From Prinia subflava (lineage: Eukaryota; Chordata; Aves; Passeriformes; Cisticolidae): a DNA stretch of 64,000 bases. The stretch is from assembly GCF_021018805.1 (NCBI RefSeq), contig NC_086257.1:13388693-13452692 (forward strand), given 5' to 3'. Position 1 is the stretch's first letter. Every line of letters starts with the position of its first letter. A program made the translations under genes and the position numbers. Positions 1 to 13,751 of the stretch are shown in pieces. The notes below the pieces were generated by a model. That model did no database searches. It was not told the origin of the DNA and worked only from the letters and a program-made list of their open reading frames with translations.

Positions 1-3000
1 AGGTAGCAAAGAGCTCTTGCACTGCTCCTACAACGATGAGTTCCCAGTGTCTGCAGCTCAGCAAGCTCTCAGCAAGCCTGGGTAGCAATCCTGCACCACC
101 ACCATGCTCAGGAAGGAGAGCTGAGCTCTCCCCAGCTTTCCCTTGTGCTGCCCACACTGGTTTTGTTCAGCTCTTGATGGCACAGGACATAAATGGAGAG
201 GCTGCATTCAGTTCATGAAGCCAATGAGAGATTACCCACAGGATCTGAGCACCAGGACATTTTGCCATAGCCGTGGGGCAGCTCACCAGAGGAAGCTCTG
301 TCACCCCTGTACGTGCCTGTAGGACCTGGCCATAGTTATTCCATGCCTTCAAGCCCTTCAGTTCAAGCAACAGCCCCAAGCTGTGTCCCCCAAAGCTCTC
401 CACATCTGCCAGAGCTATCCATACCCGTGACACCACTCAACTTCAGCTCTCTCAGACAAAAGGATGAAGTCACAGTGAAATCCATAAATGAATGCTGTTC
501 ACAGTTTATAAACGCAGCAATCTGGGAGAACTTTTTTACCTCCCAAATCCTGTCTCTTGGTAATGCCCCAGTTCCTGCAGGTTAGCAGTCTCCATCCTTC
601 ATGTCACAGTGAAATGGCCAAACAGCTGGGGAAACAACAACTCTGGAAAGGCTGCAGCAGAGATCAGAAGAACCCGACAGGGACACTACAACCAGTGTTA
701 GAAAGTGGTAGCTGGACAGCCAGGGACATATCAGAGGAGACACTCCTGTCCCACCCACTACTGCAGAGCAGCACCCACCCTTCAGGAGCAGTCCTTGGAT
801 TCAAAGGCAGAGGGGAGCTCAGGCATACCAAAAGGCTTCCACAGGAAAAAAACACACCCCATCTGCATTTCTGTAGTGTACTTGTTGCTGCCTGTCATGG
901 ATCAAGGGCTGGAGGGTCCCACCTGCTCCATCTGGACTCCCTGGGGACAGGATTGGAGGAGGGGAAGATGAGCATTACTGCAGCAACAACCAGAAACCAA
1001 AGCAACCTGGTCCCCTGCTCCCCAAACAGGCCTGAACCTTTCTCACAGAAGGCTGAGGCAGGGGGAAACTGGAAAAGACAATTTTAGTTCTAAATCCATG
1101 ACGAGATTTCTTTCACTTGGAGTAGCAATTACATAAACACTTGTCAGAAGAGAATAATTTGCTGTTCTTTTCAGGAGCCAGTAGGGAGATGCACATGCAG
1201 CATTTGGGGCACAGCACGGGTTTGTCCTGGGTCATCCTCCTCCCCTGCAAGGACCACAGCATTTCTCTGTTCTGCTGCCCATTAATTCCCTGCATCATTT
1301 GCCTTGCACTCAGCAGGAATGACCTCGACAGAGACCTCTGGAAACATCTGGGTAGCAAAATGATACATGGTTGTTCTTTTTTGGTAAAAGAACCATCTTG
1401 AAAAATAAGAAACACTCACTTTAATAGAAAAGTTTTGTTTTATATTCCTGTCTCCCCTAGTAATTGTGTTCACAGAATTGCATATTTCAAAGCATCTTTG
1501 TTCTTCTATTTCCCTTCTTGTGCACTTACTTCAACAATGGTTATAACTCACTGCAGTGCCAGCTGAATTAACATCAAAATATTTGCAGTGTCAAAATAGC
1601 AAGCCTCCTGGAGAACCAGAAAAATATTCAAATAGGTGATTTTTTTTCAAATGACCTATTTCTCCAGTGAGAAATTTTTGTGATGTGAAAAGTTATTAAA
1701 AACAAGTTTTCATATGTAAATTCACATTAATAACTTCAAATTGTACCCCCAATTCCCCTTTTAATTTTTGTCTGAAGCAGCAATTCCTTGGCATAATCAG
1801 TACAACTTGATTCTGGTCTGTCATCTACATGAGAAAGGAACAGGTAAAGAAACAGCTTTGAGCTGAATCACCAAAAGCTTCCTGATTTAAAAAGCTCCTA
1901 CCAGAAACATAAAGCAAAACCAAGGACCTCATGAGCACATGCAATAACTTTTCTACCAGCTGACTTTAAAAAGCACAACAGGATCATACTGGTTCAGACA
2001 GTGGGACAGATCTTAAAAGTAGCACCTAGAAAATACTCTTTAAATACATGCTAATAATACCTGAAACACGAGTCAGTGTACCAAGCAGTAAAAAACCCTC
2101 AAAACACATTGACCTTTAAAGCCAACAAGAGCTGAGGGGTTCCTCATCTCTGAAAATGGATGTTTTTGAGGCCACCAAAAGGGTGGCCAAAAGCTAGCTG
2201 GGGACCCAGCTTAGGAATGGCACCAATTGGCACAGTCTCCAACCAGATAAATCAGAGCCAAGACTTTGCTTCATCCCATAGATCATAACCTGATTTTTTT
2301 CATACTAAAACATCTCCCCCATCCAGCCTTGGCTCTTCAGGGCCAGCAGCAGCAGCAGATTGTACACCTGCATTCCTGCAGCAGCACCATTTGTATGTTT
2401 ACTGCCCACCTCAGCCCCCTTCCCATCTGACTTCCAGATTAGAAGGGTTTCTTCTAAAAAGTCACAGAATCTGAACAAGGATTTCCTTTATTAAAAATCC
2501 ATAAGTATCACCTCTCTTTTCAGGAAGCAAAGAGGTGGGGACAGACCTTCCAACAAAATGTCCTGGTACAAGATGATCAGCATTCCTGTTCCTGGAATTT
2601 GGTCTCATGATCCCATGTGTTAAAACTGTTTTCCAGATGACATGCATTTGCTGAATTGCTTTATATTGTGGGTAAAACAGGTTTACTCAGCTGTTCTGAG
2701 TACAAAAAGTAGCTGTAAAATTATCTCTTAGAAATCTCTGACATGGCTTCTTCATAGAAAATGAGTTTTTGCAATCCACAGCAAGGACTTTTTTCTGGGT
2801 TACCCAAGCCACAGCCCATAGTATAACCCCCTGGCTGAAAAATAACATCAGCAAAAATCCACATATACAATATTATCTTATTCTTACTCATACTGAAATT
2901 AGTTTGCTGCTCTACCTGTGCAAATTTATGCAGAAACCAACACATTCCTCCAGGTATGAATACACAGAGGACCAGCTGAGGTGTTGTAAAGAATTTTCAC

Positions 3001-6000
3001 AAAAGCAAGTCTCTGTTGGAGTCAGAAGGGTTTTCCAGGGTTAGGTTTGAATAGAATCTTCAGGACTTCTGTCATTTACCTTTATTTTTTTGCCTGTCTC
3101 TGGCCATAGAGCTGTGCTGCCTGCAGAACACTCAGCAATGCCCTGGGCACAGGAGCAGTTGCCGTGCTGATGGGAGGACAGATCTTGCTGCTCATCAGTG
3201 CCTGTGGTCATGCAGCAGGTCAGGACAGCCCCTGGGTTTTGGGATGCTGTCCCCAGGGCCCAGCAGGACAGGGCTGCCTCCTTCAGCTGTGGCAGGAGGC
3301 TGCTGTCAGTATCCCGAGCCTGGCACCATGAATGGGGGCAATAACGAGTACCATCACGCAGGAACCAGAAGAGAAGCTTTGTGTGGGTGGTGAGAGAGAA
3401 AAGAGGCTGATTAAGGAGACAAGGATCAGAATCTGCAAATCACGCAAAACCAGTTCTGTGTCAAGCAGAGAATAATTAACTTGCTCTTTTTTTACTCCAG
3501 ACAAGTAGCACTGATGTTGATTTAGAAACTCCCTTTCCAACACCAGGTGAAACTGGTCACCCTTCCTGATGTTTTGCTTTGAATTCTCAGTGCTATTAAT
3601 GCATAGTTCTGCCATTCACTGTACATTAATAGTGCACTGTAGAAGGGTGGTAGGGGCTGCCTCCATTGCAAATCCAAACCTGCTGGCAAAGACACAAGGC
3701 CTTGGAGAGGGTCAGTGCCTGGGGACACGGGTCAAGACAGTTCTAGAGACAGACACCAGCCCCAGGGACATCCAGGGATGTTCTGTGAGTTTAGGAAAAC
3801 ACAGGAGTTACTCCCAAGAAAAAAATCAGTATAAATATTTAGTGGAATTCCTGTGTACCTTATCCATTCCTAGGATTTTTCTTCCACATAAGTCTTTTGA
3901 ACTATTACATCTGTGCAACTTTGAGGTGGGATCCAGTAACCAGACATGAGGGAGGGAAACATCAGGATCAAATACCTGCCGTGGCAAAGCACAAGCTAAA
4001 CCCAGCCTGTCGGCAGGTGAGCTCCCCTTTCATGGATCACCACAGACCTCTCATTTCTGCATTACTGCCTAGGGCTCTTTCTGGTAGGATGAGGCATTTT
4101 CTGAAGCTGTAGTTACACCCCAGAGGAACATTGTCCCTGCAGGCTGGAGTGTTGTGCAAATCACACCTGCCCTTTTTGAGCTTGGGCCACACCAGGCCAT
4201 GGCCAGGCTGCGTCCCTCTGTGTTCTGCTGGCTGTAGCACTGAGAAGGAGAGCTAGCTTTGCTCATCAAGGTGTAAAACAAAACCCCAGTGTTAGGAAGC
4301 AGAAGTCCCAGGCCTGCCCCTCGCAGTGCACATTGCCAGATCCAAGGACACCCCTTGGCTGCTGGAGCAGCCCCGTCCTGCCTGGCACTGCGCCTGTTCC
4401 ACCACCACAGGAAAGCAGCAGCTCTTTGCTCTTTGTACCCACAGCACAAGAACCCCAGTTCCTGCAGGGCTGCTTTTCAGGACATGAGGAAAGTGGGTAA
4501 GTGTCTCAAGCACAAAGAGGCACCAAAAAGGACTAGAGGACTTAGTTATGTAATCTCTGCAGAAGTCAAAATCCAGGAGCTTTTCCACCCTGCCATGCAT
4601 GCTAGCAGTGGAGGTGGAATGACTCTTCGCAAGTTTTCACACACCAGAGAGGGCAGAATCATCCTGCACTTAGAAAAGGCAAAGACATTCAGAGCTGTTT
4701 TGAGAAAGAAATTGCTCCAGCTCAGGGAAGGGAAGGAAAAAAAAAAAGCCAAACCAGAAAAACCCCACAGGCAGCCATTACTCTGTCTGCACAGGACTTA
4801 TTTAATAATCCAGTGTCTGCAAACCATAAGTTGAAAATTTTCCCTGTCATACAGCATGCCAGACCGCAGCTGCATAAAACAGAGAAAACCTGTTATAAGT
4901 GACCAGAGACATTGGAAAACTGTGGAAATATTGCCTCAAGCTGCAAGGCCCTTTCCTGTGGAAAGAATATTTTGCAATTGTCTGTTCCTTGCTGACAACT
5001 AGCACTCATACATTCTGAGTTTCATCAAAAAGGCTGTTCAAAACTCTGAATTGAAAGTAGAGAAAATTTTCTTGCTCATTATTCTGATTTATTCATCTCT
5101 CTCCCTTCTCTCCTACATCACACATCAGATACTGAAGAGAATGAAAACTCAAAAGCATGGAAACAAAATAAATGTGCAGGAACAGGATGCCACATGTCAC
5201 AGAGGCACCATCACTGGATCCTCCACGTAATAGATTTTTGACTAGCGTATGTCAGCTGATGCTAGAACAATTTTGTCACCATTACATCAATACTTATTCT
5301 TTAAGCAGTACTTAAGCAGTACTTCATAAAATATTTCTTTTTCTCAATAGCTTCTAAGATATCAAGTGAATGAACACTTATCTCTGATTGAATATCAGAG
5401 CTGCAAAATCCTAAAATGCCTGTAAAGTTTAAGCCTCTATTCAGTGCTCCACTCAGCCCTCCCTCCTTGCCAGGCCCTTGAGGGCTCTAAGCCAGCAGCT
5501 CCTCCAGTGAAGCTGCCCCTCTGCTGCCTCCCAGCCCCATCTGTGGTGATCTGCCACCCCCAGGCTCTGCTCTGGTCATGAGCTGACCAGAGTCAGTGCC
5601 TTCGGAACGGGAAGGAGCCAAGACCTTTGAGCTGCCAGCAAGGGTGTTGGGGAGCTCCTGGGCACACTTGGCACGGGATTGCCCTGCAGTAAACAACTCC
5701 CCTGCATCTTGACTGCAGTCAGAATAACCTGGTTTTCCCCCTGGGTTCTCAAGACACCTGGTGGAGGATGTAAGCACCAATGGTTTCCATGAGAGGGTTT
5801 CTGGTGGCAGGTGATAGTGGAACCCGCTTATGGAATATGGAAAGATTTCAGGACCAAAGAGAAAAACATGACCAAGGGCTTTAAAGGGCAGAACTATTTC
5901 CAGAGCATATCCTAGTCACTGTTTCCATGTGCCTTGCTTGTCAGATCAGAGCAGGATTAAAGCAGCAGAGTGGGAAAATCAGCAGGGGACCAAAGCTAAT

Positions 6001-9000
6001 GAGAGTCTGATTAACTGAGCTGGGAGGTGATGGCTAACCTGAAAGCAACAGAGCATTTTGAAGGGTGAGGGCTGTAACAAAGCCAAAACAGTATCAGGAC
6101 ACATGGGGGTCTTCACCGGGGTAGGAAAAAGAACAAAACAAAAAAATGTGCAGAAGGTAACACCTGTGGTATCTCATGGTGGTTGCACAACAAGGCGCCC
6201 ACCACAATACACCCTCGAGAGAATTCTTGTGCTGCCATCAGGTACAGGTTCTCCCACTTGCAGGACAGCATCTACAGCAGTATTGGAGTGCAGAGAGAAA
6301 GAGGAAAAGTAGTTTGACAGCAACTTATGTCAGCGAAATCTGAATAAAGTTGATGTTTTCACAAGTCCATTGCTATACAGTATAGATTTGCAGAATTCTT
6401 CAATTTGTCATTATTTTGAATCCCACTTCTGTCCTCCCATCCTTCTTGTTGTCAGCCTGGCATGCTGCTGTGAGCCAGACTTCTGATGGAGCCACACTGG
6501 AGCCCCAGACCTGGGGCAGTCCCCTAAATCTAAATTACAACAGGGCAGTGCTCCCCATCACCAACACAGAGCAGTGCCTCACACCTGGGCAGCAGCAGCA
6601 TTTGCAAGGTCTGAAAGCTTTCAAACACTTCAGCAAAAAAACAGCCTTATAAAACTCATTAGAAATTGAAACACAAGTCCACAGAGTACAGAGAAATCAC
6701 AAAGATCTGGAGATTTTGATTAAAAGGCTTAAAAGGGGAACACTCACTAGTGTGGGCTGCCAAAGGGGTGAGCTCCTGCCCCAGTTGCCAGGACCAGCAA
6801 CAAAACACATCATAGCCCAGAGCCCTCCCAACAGCTCCTCACCCACGTCCTCCCAGCAAACATCCACCCCCAGAGCTGCCCTTATCCAGCTGGTTCACAG
6901 GTCACAGGTCACAGCCAGTCCATGTCCAAGCTGGGCCACTCTGTCCTGCTTCCCAGGACAAGAGGGAAACCTCTTTCTTTCTCAGGCAAGGCAGGCTCCT
7001 GGCAAAGCAACAGGGAAAACTGAGAGTAATGCGGATGTGAGGAAGCCTCTGACACAGCAGAACAGCAGGCAGCTCCAGACCACAGGGACAGTGTGCAGCA
7101 CCACCAGCAGCCAGGCAGCTCTGGGCTGCACAGCCCAGGGAAGGCTGAACCCAGACAGAGGAAAACAGACTTGCTGGTAGCACAAGAAAATCCACACAGC
7201 CTCTTCCAGCTCATGGGGGAGGGAGCCCTGAGGAGCTGCACAGCCCAGGGGCAGATGGAGAGGTGGAGCACTGGGGTGTGACCGTTAATCAGTGAATAAC
7301 ACCGGGATTTTTGGCTGTATAAATGAATGAAAAGAAGGAAAAAATTGAGGCTGTGCCATACTGATGCTGGGGCAGAACTAGAAATCTTCCAAGTCCCCAA
7401 GAAGGAATCATTTTAAATTACTTTTTCTCTAAAACAACTGTGGCATGTGTGGGAAACTGCTGGGAATAGGAGGTTAAGCAAGGAGATGATCACACTAGAG
7501 GCAAAAGGAAAGCCCTGTAGTTCAGTTTGCTAGACAGGGAAGGCCAAACAGCAGCTGTTCTGGACAGCTAGAAGTCAGTACACTGAATCACAAGTCAAAC
7601 AGCATAGAGTTCCAGCAGAGGCACAAAATTCCATCGCATCAGAGGGCTAGAAAAACAGCATTCCAGGCTAAACACAGGTACGTTCACCTTGAACAGCAAA
7701 CCAGGAGCCCACAGAAAACCCCACTAATCTCATACCCTCACTTATAAAAAAGCTGATGAGAGCAGAAGTGAATATATATTAATGGGAACCTGAGGAGCTG
7801 GGAATGAGAGCAGCTGCCTAGGCTGGTGCTGCCACAAGAACAAATTGATAACAGTTGGCCACAATTAAAGTTTGGGCTGTACTTTTAGGTACTTTTTTTC
7901 TAAAACAAGGTTTCTATCCTTCAGAACTGTGTGTGTCTGCAGCAGCTTCCACAAAAGAAGAGTAGTCACACTCTTAGTCCAGTGTAGTCCCACTGGTTAG
8001 GAAGGTGATTACATCATGTGGTTGTTGAGATAATAAACTATCAGATTTGAAGATCCATGAATTTCCTCCTGATCTATTTTCTGTGATCCAAAGTTTTGCC
8101 TTCCCTTTCAGAACTGCCTGATTCAGGGAACACCTGCAAAGAGACCAAAGCAACCTCTCCATCTGCAAAGGCAGTTGTGCAGGCTCCTAGACTGGAACAA
8201 GGGTTGTGCAAAAATGCTGCAGAAAGTCCTGAGCAGTATCTGGCAGGTTCCAGGTACATAGGAAGGGAGAGCTCTGTCCTTTCCATGGTTTCTGTACATG
8301 GAAAGCATAAAAACCCTGTGCTCAGAGTGAATCATTTATTACTGATGCTGCAAAGCCTGAGACAAAACAGATGAAATCAGCTGGCAGTGCACAAAGCAAC
8401 CACACATCTGCTTGTACCCATGTGCTAAGTGGAAACAGGGCTGCGTGTTCTAAGCTCTTAATGGTGTGAAACTAGAGCCAAACCACACGGTAAACAGTTA
8501 AAAGGTGTTTTTATCTTATGGAGAAATTTAAACATATCTGTGGCTCTTGTTGTGGACAGGAGGAATCTTTAAGTCCCTAGAAATTAAGGAAAACACACTT
8601 TAATTAAAGAGCCATTTTGGTTTTAATTTTTAGATTGCAGGTTTAATTGAGAGATAAGTGCTGACCCTCTGTGCACTCTGCATCTCACTGTGCTTGTTGG
8701 AATCTGACAATGAGGGTGATGCTTTATTTCACACTCGTACACAGTCATGGCCAAGGCAAACTTGGGGTGCTGCTGTCACTGAGCAGAACCAGATGGTCAG
8801 GAGGGGGGAAAGTTCCGTGATGAGATCTCAGCACTGCCCAAAACAGTTTGCATCTTCTCCCTGCCCAGGCAGATACAGGGACTGCCTTCCTCAGGGTTGT
8901 TTTGATGTTATCAGACAACAAATTATTTATATTCCACCAAAATAAAGCCTTTTCCTTGAAGCTATTGCAAGGGTGGCTGTGATCAAAGGTGACTGGGAAC

Positions 9001-10000
9001 GCTGCTGGTGGAAACAGCCCCCAGCAGTTTGCATGACCCAGGGGTGGTGTAGAGCAGGGAGAAGATGAAGACGGTCCCTTACCACCTCCTGTGGTCTATT
9101 GTTCAGGACTTCAAAGAGCCCAGGATCTGTAGCCACTGCTAATAGCTGTTATCTTCTGACAACACTAATTAGGAACTCAAGGAGACTCTGAGACAGTGAC
9201 TATAAAAAGCCAGTAAGGCTACACCTTTTCTGCTTCATTTACTTGATTACTCCTGTTTTCATTATATCCACCCCTCTAGGATGTGGCTTTTAATCCTCCA
9301 AGCTGATCTATCCCTATGAATATTCACTGTCAATGATGCACATATTGCTCCTGTCTGAATATCCTGAAGCTGCTATCAGTCATGCATTAATCTGACATGC
9401 AGCTCCTTGGGCCTCATCTAAATTGCAAGTACAAAAAGAGCAAAATGTAAATAACTGGGAGGAGAAAATGCTAACGTCAGTAAAAGATGATTTATGGTTT
9501 CCCAGTTCAGCTTCATATTAATTTTGCTATGCTGGATTTTGAAGCATTTATTTAAAGTCCACATATTACTTATGCAAGAACCTATAAATTTCACACATAT
9601 GTTGAGCAAAGGGATGTGGAAACAGTGAGTCTGACTGGCAGAACCTCTCCCCAGACTGTGCCAAGAGGAGGGTAAATATCCAGGGGAGCTTGCAAACATG
9701 ACTCCTGCATCTCCTCCCCACATCTACTGACACTTGGTTCAAGGAACTCTTAATTGAGGGGTTGTATTTGAATTAGTGACCACCAGGTGTTATCTTCTCT
9801 TAATATAATAAATAATTTTTTGAATCCTTGTAAAATCTTTGTAGTCTCTCTGCCATGCAACAGACAACAAAAATACAAATTTTGCAAACCAGTTTTTCCT
9901 CATTTGCTGTGGTGAACATATTTCTGCCAGTTTCACCTGATAACCCAAACCTCGTTCTTCAAGAGGCAGACGATAACCACTCCCTGGTCACAGCGCTCAG
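1..10000. other. Left flank, no recognisable gene
   Basis: I read the open frames on both strands and recognise no protein family. The longest frames (for example 557-1087 and 4289-4834, plus strand) have low-complexity or random-looking translations and no convincing splice-site context. The stretch from about 1.4 to 2.1 kb is AT-rich and non-repetitive. The stretch from about 9.1 to 9.6 kb is also AT-rich, with a TATAAAAAG at 9201-9209. Both could be conserved non-coding DNA, but that needs an alignment. In human, DLG1 lies beyond the 3' end of BDH1, so this flank may be intergenic or belong to an untranslated part of a neighbour. That is synteny inference only. Confidence 0.5.
1630..1661. 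repeat. Short imperfect inverted repeat (hairpin)
   Basis: Two 11-bp arms, aaataggtgat at 1630-1640 and atgacctattt at 1651-1661, are reverse complements except for one position and are separated by a 10-nt T-rich loop. It is too short for a microRNA precursor and sits in AT-rich DNA. The function, if any, is unknown. Confidence 0.5.
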
Positions 10001-10039
10001 GCTTTAGCAGACTTCACTGATTTTTAGCCTGTAGAACTG

Positions 10040-11300
10040 CCCCGATCCCAGCCTTCATTAGCGGTGCGTGGCTGTGCCGTGGCCCAGAAGATCCCTGCGT
10101 GGAGGGGACGCCGGGGTGTCCCCAGGGTGCGGGTGACACGCTCAGCTGCAGGGACCGAGGCGGGCCAGCCCCAGCCCGTTGTGCCCCGCGCTGCCCCGGG
10201 CCTGCCAGGGCAGCACCAGCGCCAGAGGGGCTGGCGGGGGGCACAGCGAGGTGCCCTGCGTGCCCCGCAGGAACCAGAGGCTGCTCCCTGCACCAGAGAC
10301 ATCGCTCATCGCTGTCTTACACATCGCTTTGGTCACAGTTCTTCCTTTACAATGAGAGGGGCGAGAACACTTTTGTCATCAGCTGGTGGGGAGAACAATA
10401 GCTGTGCTCACGCTGCCACCGCCCCGCAGGGGCTGAATCACCGTCACAAGGAGAATTCGCCTCTCGCCTGTTGCTCAGCTCCATCATCGCGGTGACTCAC
10501 TCTGGAACAGGAACGGGAGCCAGAGGCGGCCGCTACAACCTCCTCCCCCCACACCGAACCGTGAATCGAACAGGGATCTGCGGCTGGGATCATCTCGGGG
10601 CACCGAGGAGGGCCCGGGGGGCAGCGGGGGCTCGGAGGGCGGCGGCAGAGCCTCCTCAGGGCGGGGAGCGCAGCCCCGGGCCCGGCCCCGGGAGCGCAGA
10701 TCGCTGCTGCTCCTGCAGCCTCGGGCTGGCCTGCTCCTTGCTAAACCCATCAGCCCATACAGGGCATCAGACCTTGTCTGTCCTTGCTCAACAAAGGTTC
10801 CACAAGCGGCAACATTTCCTCTGCCTTCCCTCGGCAAAGAAGGGGGGATTGTTTGGTTCCCTGTACCCGGGGTCAGCAGAGCACCGGAGCCTGAGGGATG
10901 CTCTGCTCCACACATCACTTCAAATCGATTTAAACCAGCTGTGGGTGTCCACAAGGAGAAACGAACCGTGTACCAGTGCGACACAGTTCTCACAGCTCAT
11001 TCTGCAGGACAGAGCTGAGGGGATGCAAGCCCGTGTGTACCTCCGGGCTGTGGGTGCCCGGGCTGGACCCCAGGCTCAGCCTCGCTCGTCATCCCTGGGC
11101 ACATCCAGCAGAGCCGGAGAGGCGGCATCGCACCTGCCACGTGAGGCATTGTAAAACGGCTTCAAGCTAAGAAAGCTCCGAACAGCCTGGAAACGAGTCT
11201 GCAGAACAGGGCACCATCTGTGCCTGCCGAGCAGGGCGGCTCTCACCGCCGCAGTGAGGCTCTCTCCTCACTCACCGGCAGTGAGACGCACTGCCAGGCT
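10040..11300. promoter_or_regulatory. Orphan CpG island
   Basis: The block is visibly richer in C, G and CpG than the AT-moderate DNA around it. The densest part is about 10.50-10.72 kb and includes a GCGGCCGC at about 10527-10534. CpG density tails off past 11.1 kb, but donor-like minus-strand sequences (reverse complements of ctcacc) lie near 11.23-11.28 kb. In vertebrates such islands usually mark promoters. No coding exon is attached to it here, so it may start a non-coding first exon of a neighbouring gene running out of the window to the left (DLG1 is the candidate from human gene order), a long non-coding RNA, or an enhancer. Large apparent ORFs inside it on both strands are by-products of GC richness. 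Boundaries were estimated by eye. Confidence 0.5.
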
Positions 11301-13678
11301 GGTGGCGAAGAGAAGACGTGCTACCAAGATTAGACATAAAATGTATTTTACAGGAGGGCTAAAACTAGCTGAGGGTAATGAATTTTACAGCATGCTGCCT
11401 TTTGGGACGTGCTAGTGGGCAATTTCTCCTTCCTCTGGCTTTGCCGTTGCCAAGGGAGCCTCAGTGGAGTTGCTGCAGGGATTGTGTGAGCACCTGGTCA
11501 CCCCCAGGGTTCCGGTGAGCAAAAGCTCCTCTTGCAGCAGGGCGAGGAAGGTGCAGCCCTCTCTGCCCTGTGTCGAGGGGCAGCAACACCTCCCCTCCCT
11601 GCCAGCCCCAATGGCACTCTGCCAGGGAACCCCTAAAAACCAGCCCATGGCACTTCATCACTCCTGGAGTGGATCACTCCTGCAGACAAATCCACCCTGG
11701 CTTAGCTCTTCATGTTTGTGTCTGTCCTGTATCGCTGCTTGCCTCCCTGGTGCCCACAGCCACTCCTCCCCGGTTTCCTCCCCTCCATCACCACCCACAG
11801 CACAGCTCTGCAGTCTGTGCCGTGCCTTGTGCAGGCTCACAGGAGGGCCAGCGATGGCCTTTCCTGGGCACACAGAGTGCTGCACACAGGTGCCATAAGC
11901 TGCTATGGGAGAGTCATTGGTTGAGGCAAGAATTATCTCACTGCTAACAAAAATAAACAGGCAATCAAACTTTAAGACACATTAGAGATACTAGCGGTGA
12001 TTTTAATTGTCAGACAAATATTTTCTGACAATAAATAACGCATGAACACAGATTTTTACCAGGCTTTTTAAGCTTGGGGGAAAATAAGGTATTTTTTTTT
12101 CCCCACAAGCCTCCTCTCCACACAGGCAGTCAGTAACTCCCATGTACAAGCATTTGATGGAAGGAGAATCTCTTCAGCTTGTACTCCGAGAGGTTCCTCT
12201 GTGTATCATCCTATCTTTAATTGTGCCTTTTGTGCCTAGATATCACCCATGTTTTCATACAAACCATGTAATATAAGGCACAGGGATTTCAGGTGTTGCT
12301 GAGGAGCAGAGGGAGTTCTGCAGGCAACATTTCCATTACAAACTGACTATTCATGGCTCCTGCCAAGTGTGGGTGTGCCAGACCAGCCGGTGCATAATGG
12401 TGCAGGACCAAAGTCAGGCTGCCAAAGCCAGGACACCCCAGGGGTGCAGGGGCAGAGAGGAGCATCCCCAGTGGCCCAGCTGCTCCCCCAGCAGAGCCCA
12501 GGAGCCGGCATAGGGGCTGCAACACAGACAGGGCTGCTCTGAGGGGAGGGCTCAAGGTGCTTCATCCAGGAAGGTTACCTGTGATTGCTCCCGTGGGGAA
12601 CCACAGAGGGTCTAGGAGCTCCCTGAACACCTCTAAGGTGAGTGAATATTATGAGCTTTTAACCTCACTCTGCACAGCACAGCTGCTGCTGAAGGGAAAA
12701 GCTCAATGGCAAAGACTCTGCCAGGCAAGAAAGGATTCCCACTGCAGGATGGCAGCTATCACTGGAACAGCCCATAGCATGGTCCAGCCAATGTGCCATG
12801 AGCTGCAGAGAAGTCCTGCACCCTCTCTGAGTATTTTGTGAGGGGGAAAAGGTTCCCCCTAGAGCAGGGGGAAACTCTCTGTGGCATTGCCAGCACCACT
12901 GCAATGCTGCATCAGGGAATAGCATGTTTGTGAGGCCACCTGCCCCCACACCCGCGGGGATTAACGGCACCCACACAGGCTGGTGACTCACTGAGCCCAG
13001 GAGAAGTGGTTCTCCTGCAGTCATTGTCTTCCCTTGCACAGCGATGGCTGCAGATAGGACTGACAGCCCTCACTGTGGGGAGCCTCAGAGTGTCAGACTT
13101 AGAAAATGGTGTTGGTGTTCCTCCTGACCCTGGGCAGCCTTCAGGTGCTCTAGGTAGCAAATTTTATACCAATAAATAATGGGATTGATTAGAGAATTAC
13201 AGACAGACTGATAAGTAAGCACAAATGACAGGGCTGCCATTATACCAGATGCTCATGGTGATGTTATGAGCTGATGCTGAGGCTGGGACATGGTGCTGGA
13301 GACAGTGGGCTCTCAGGCAGGACAGAGGCGGTGCCCATTCTGGATATGCACCCTGAGATACTTCATATTATTTTGGGATGTGTTTCCAAAGTTATTCATT
13401 GACAGTTCTTCCAACCTATTTCTAGTACAAATAAAATAACATTTGTTCTACACAAAAGACAGCTCCCACAATTTACAGCTGCTGCAAGGCACTGTAAGAC
13501 TTTGAGTGGGGCATTATCAGCATTTCTGAAGGTTGGGAACAGTCTGGGATGGCGCAGAAGCCTTGGTGAAGGTGGCAGAAGTCTGAGCAGGGAGCTCAGG
13601 GGAGCCCAGGATACCCGAGCTGCAGCCCAGGGAGGAGGCTCACAGCAGGGTGAGGGGCAGAGGAAACACGAGGAGGGC

Positions 13679-13751
13679 TACAAATCAGAGGATGAGGGGT
13701 GTGTACAAATCAGAGGATCAGGGGTGTCTACAAATCAGAGGATGAGGGTCC
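13679..13751 (+). repeat. 25-bp tandem repeat, about 3 copies
   Basis: The unit tacaaatcagaggatgaggg (first 20 bases of 25) starts at 13679, 13704 and 13729. Copy 2 has one G-to-C change in the middle and the last copy is cut short. This is a small minisatellite in intergenic DNA and could be length-polymorphic. Confidence 0.85.

Noticed and set aside
4289..4834. 181-codon plus-strand ORF as a possible gene
   Set aside because: No recognisable domain, mixed composition ending in a lysine-rich low-complexity run, and no promoter or splice context.
10471..11154. 227-codon plus-strand ORF in the orphan CpG island
   Set aside because: GC-driven open frame without any recognised motif; the opposite strand is open too.
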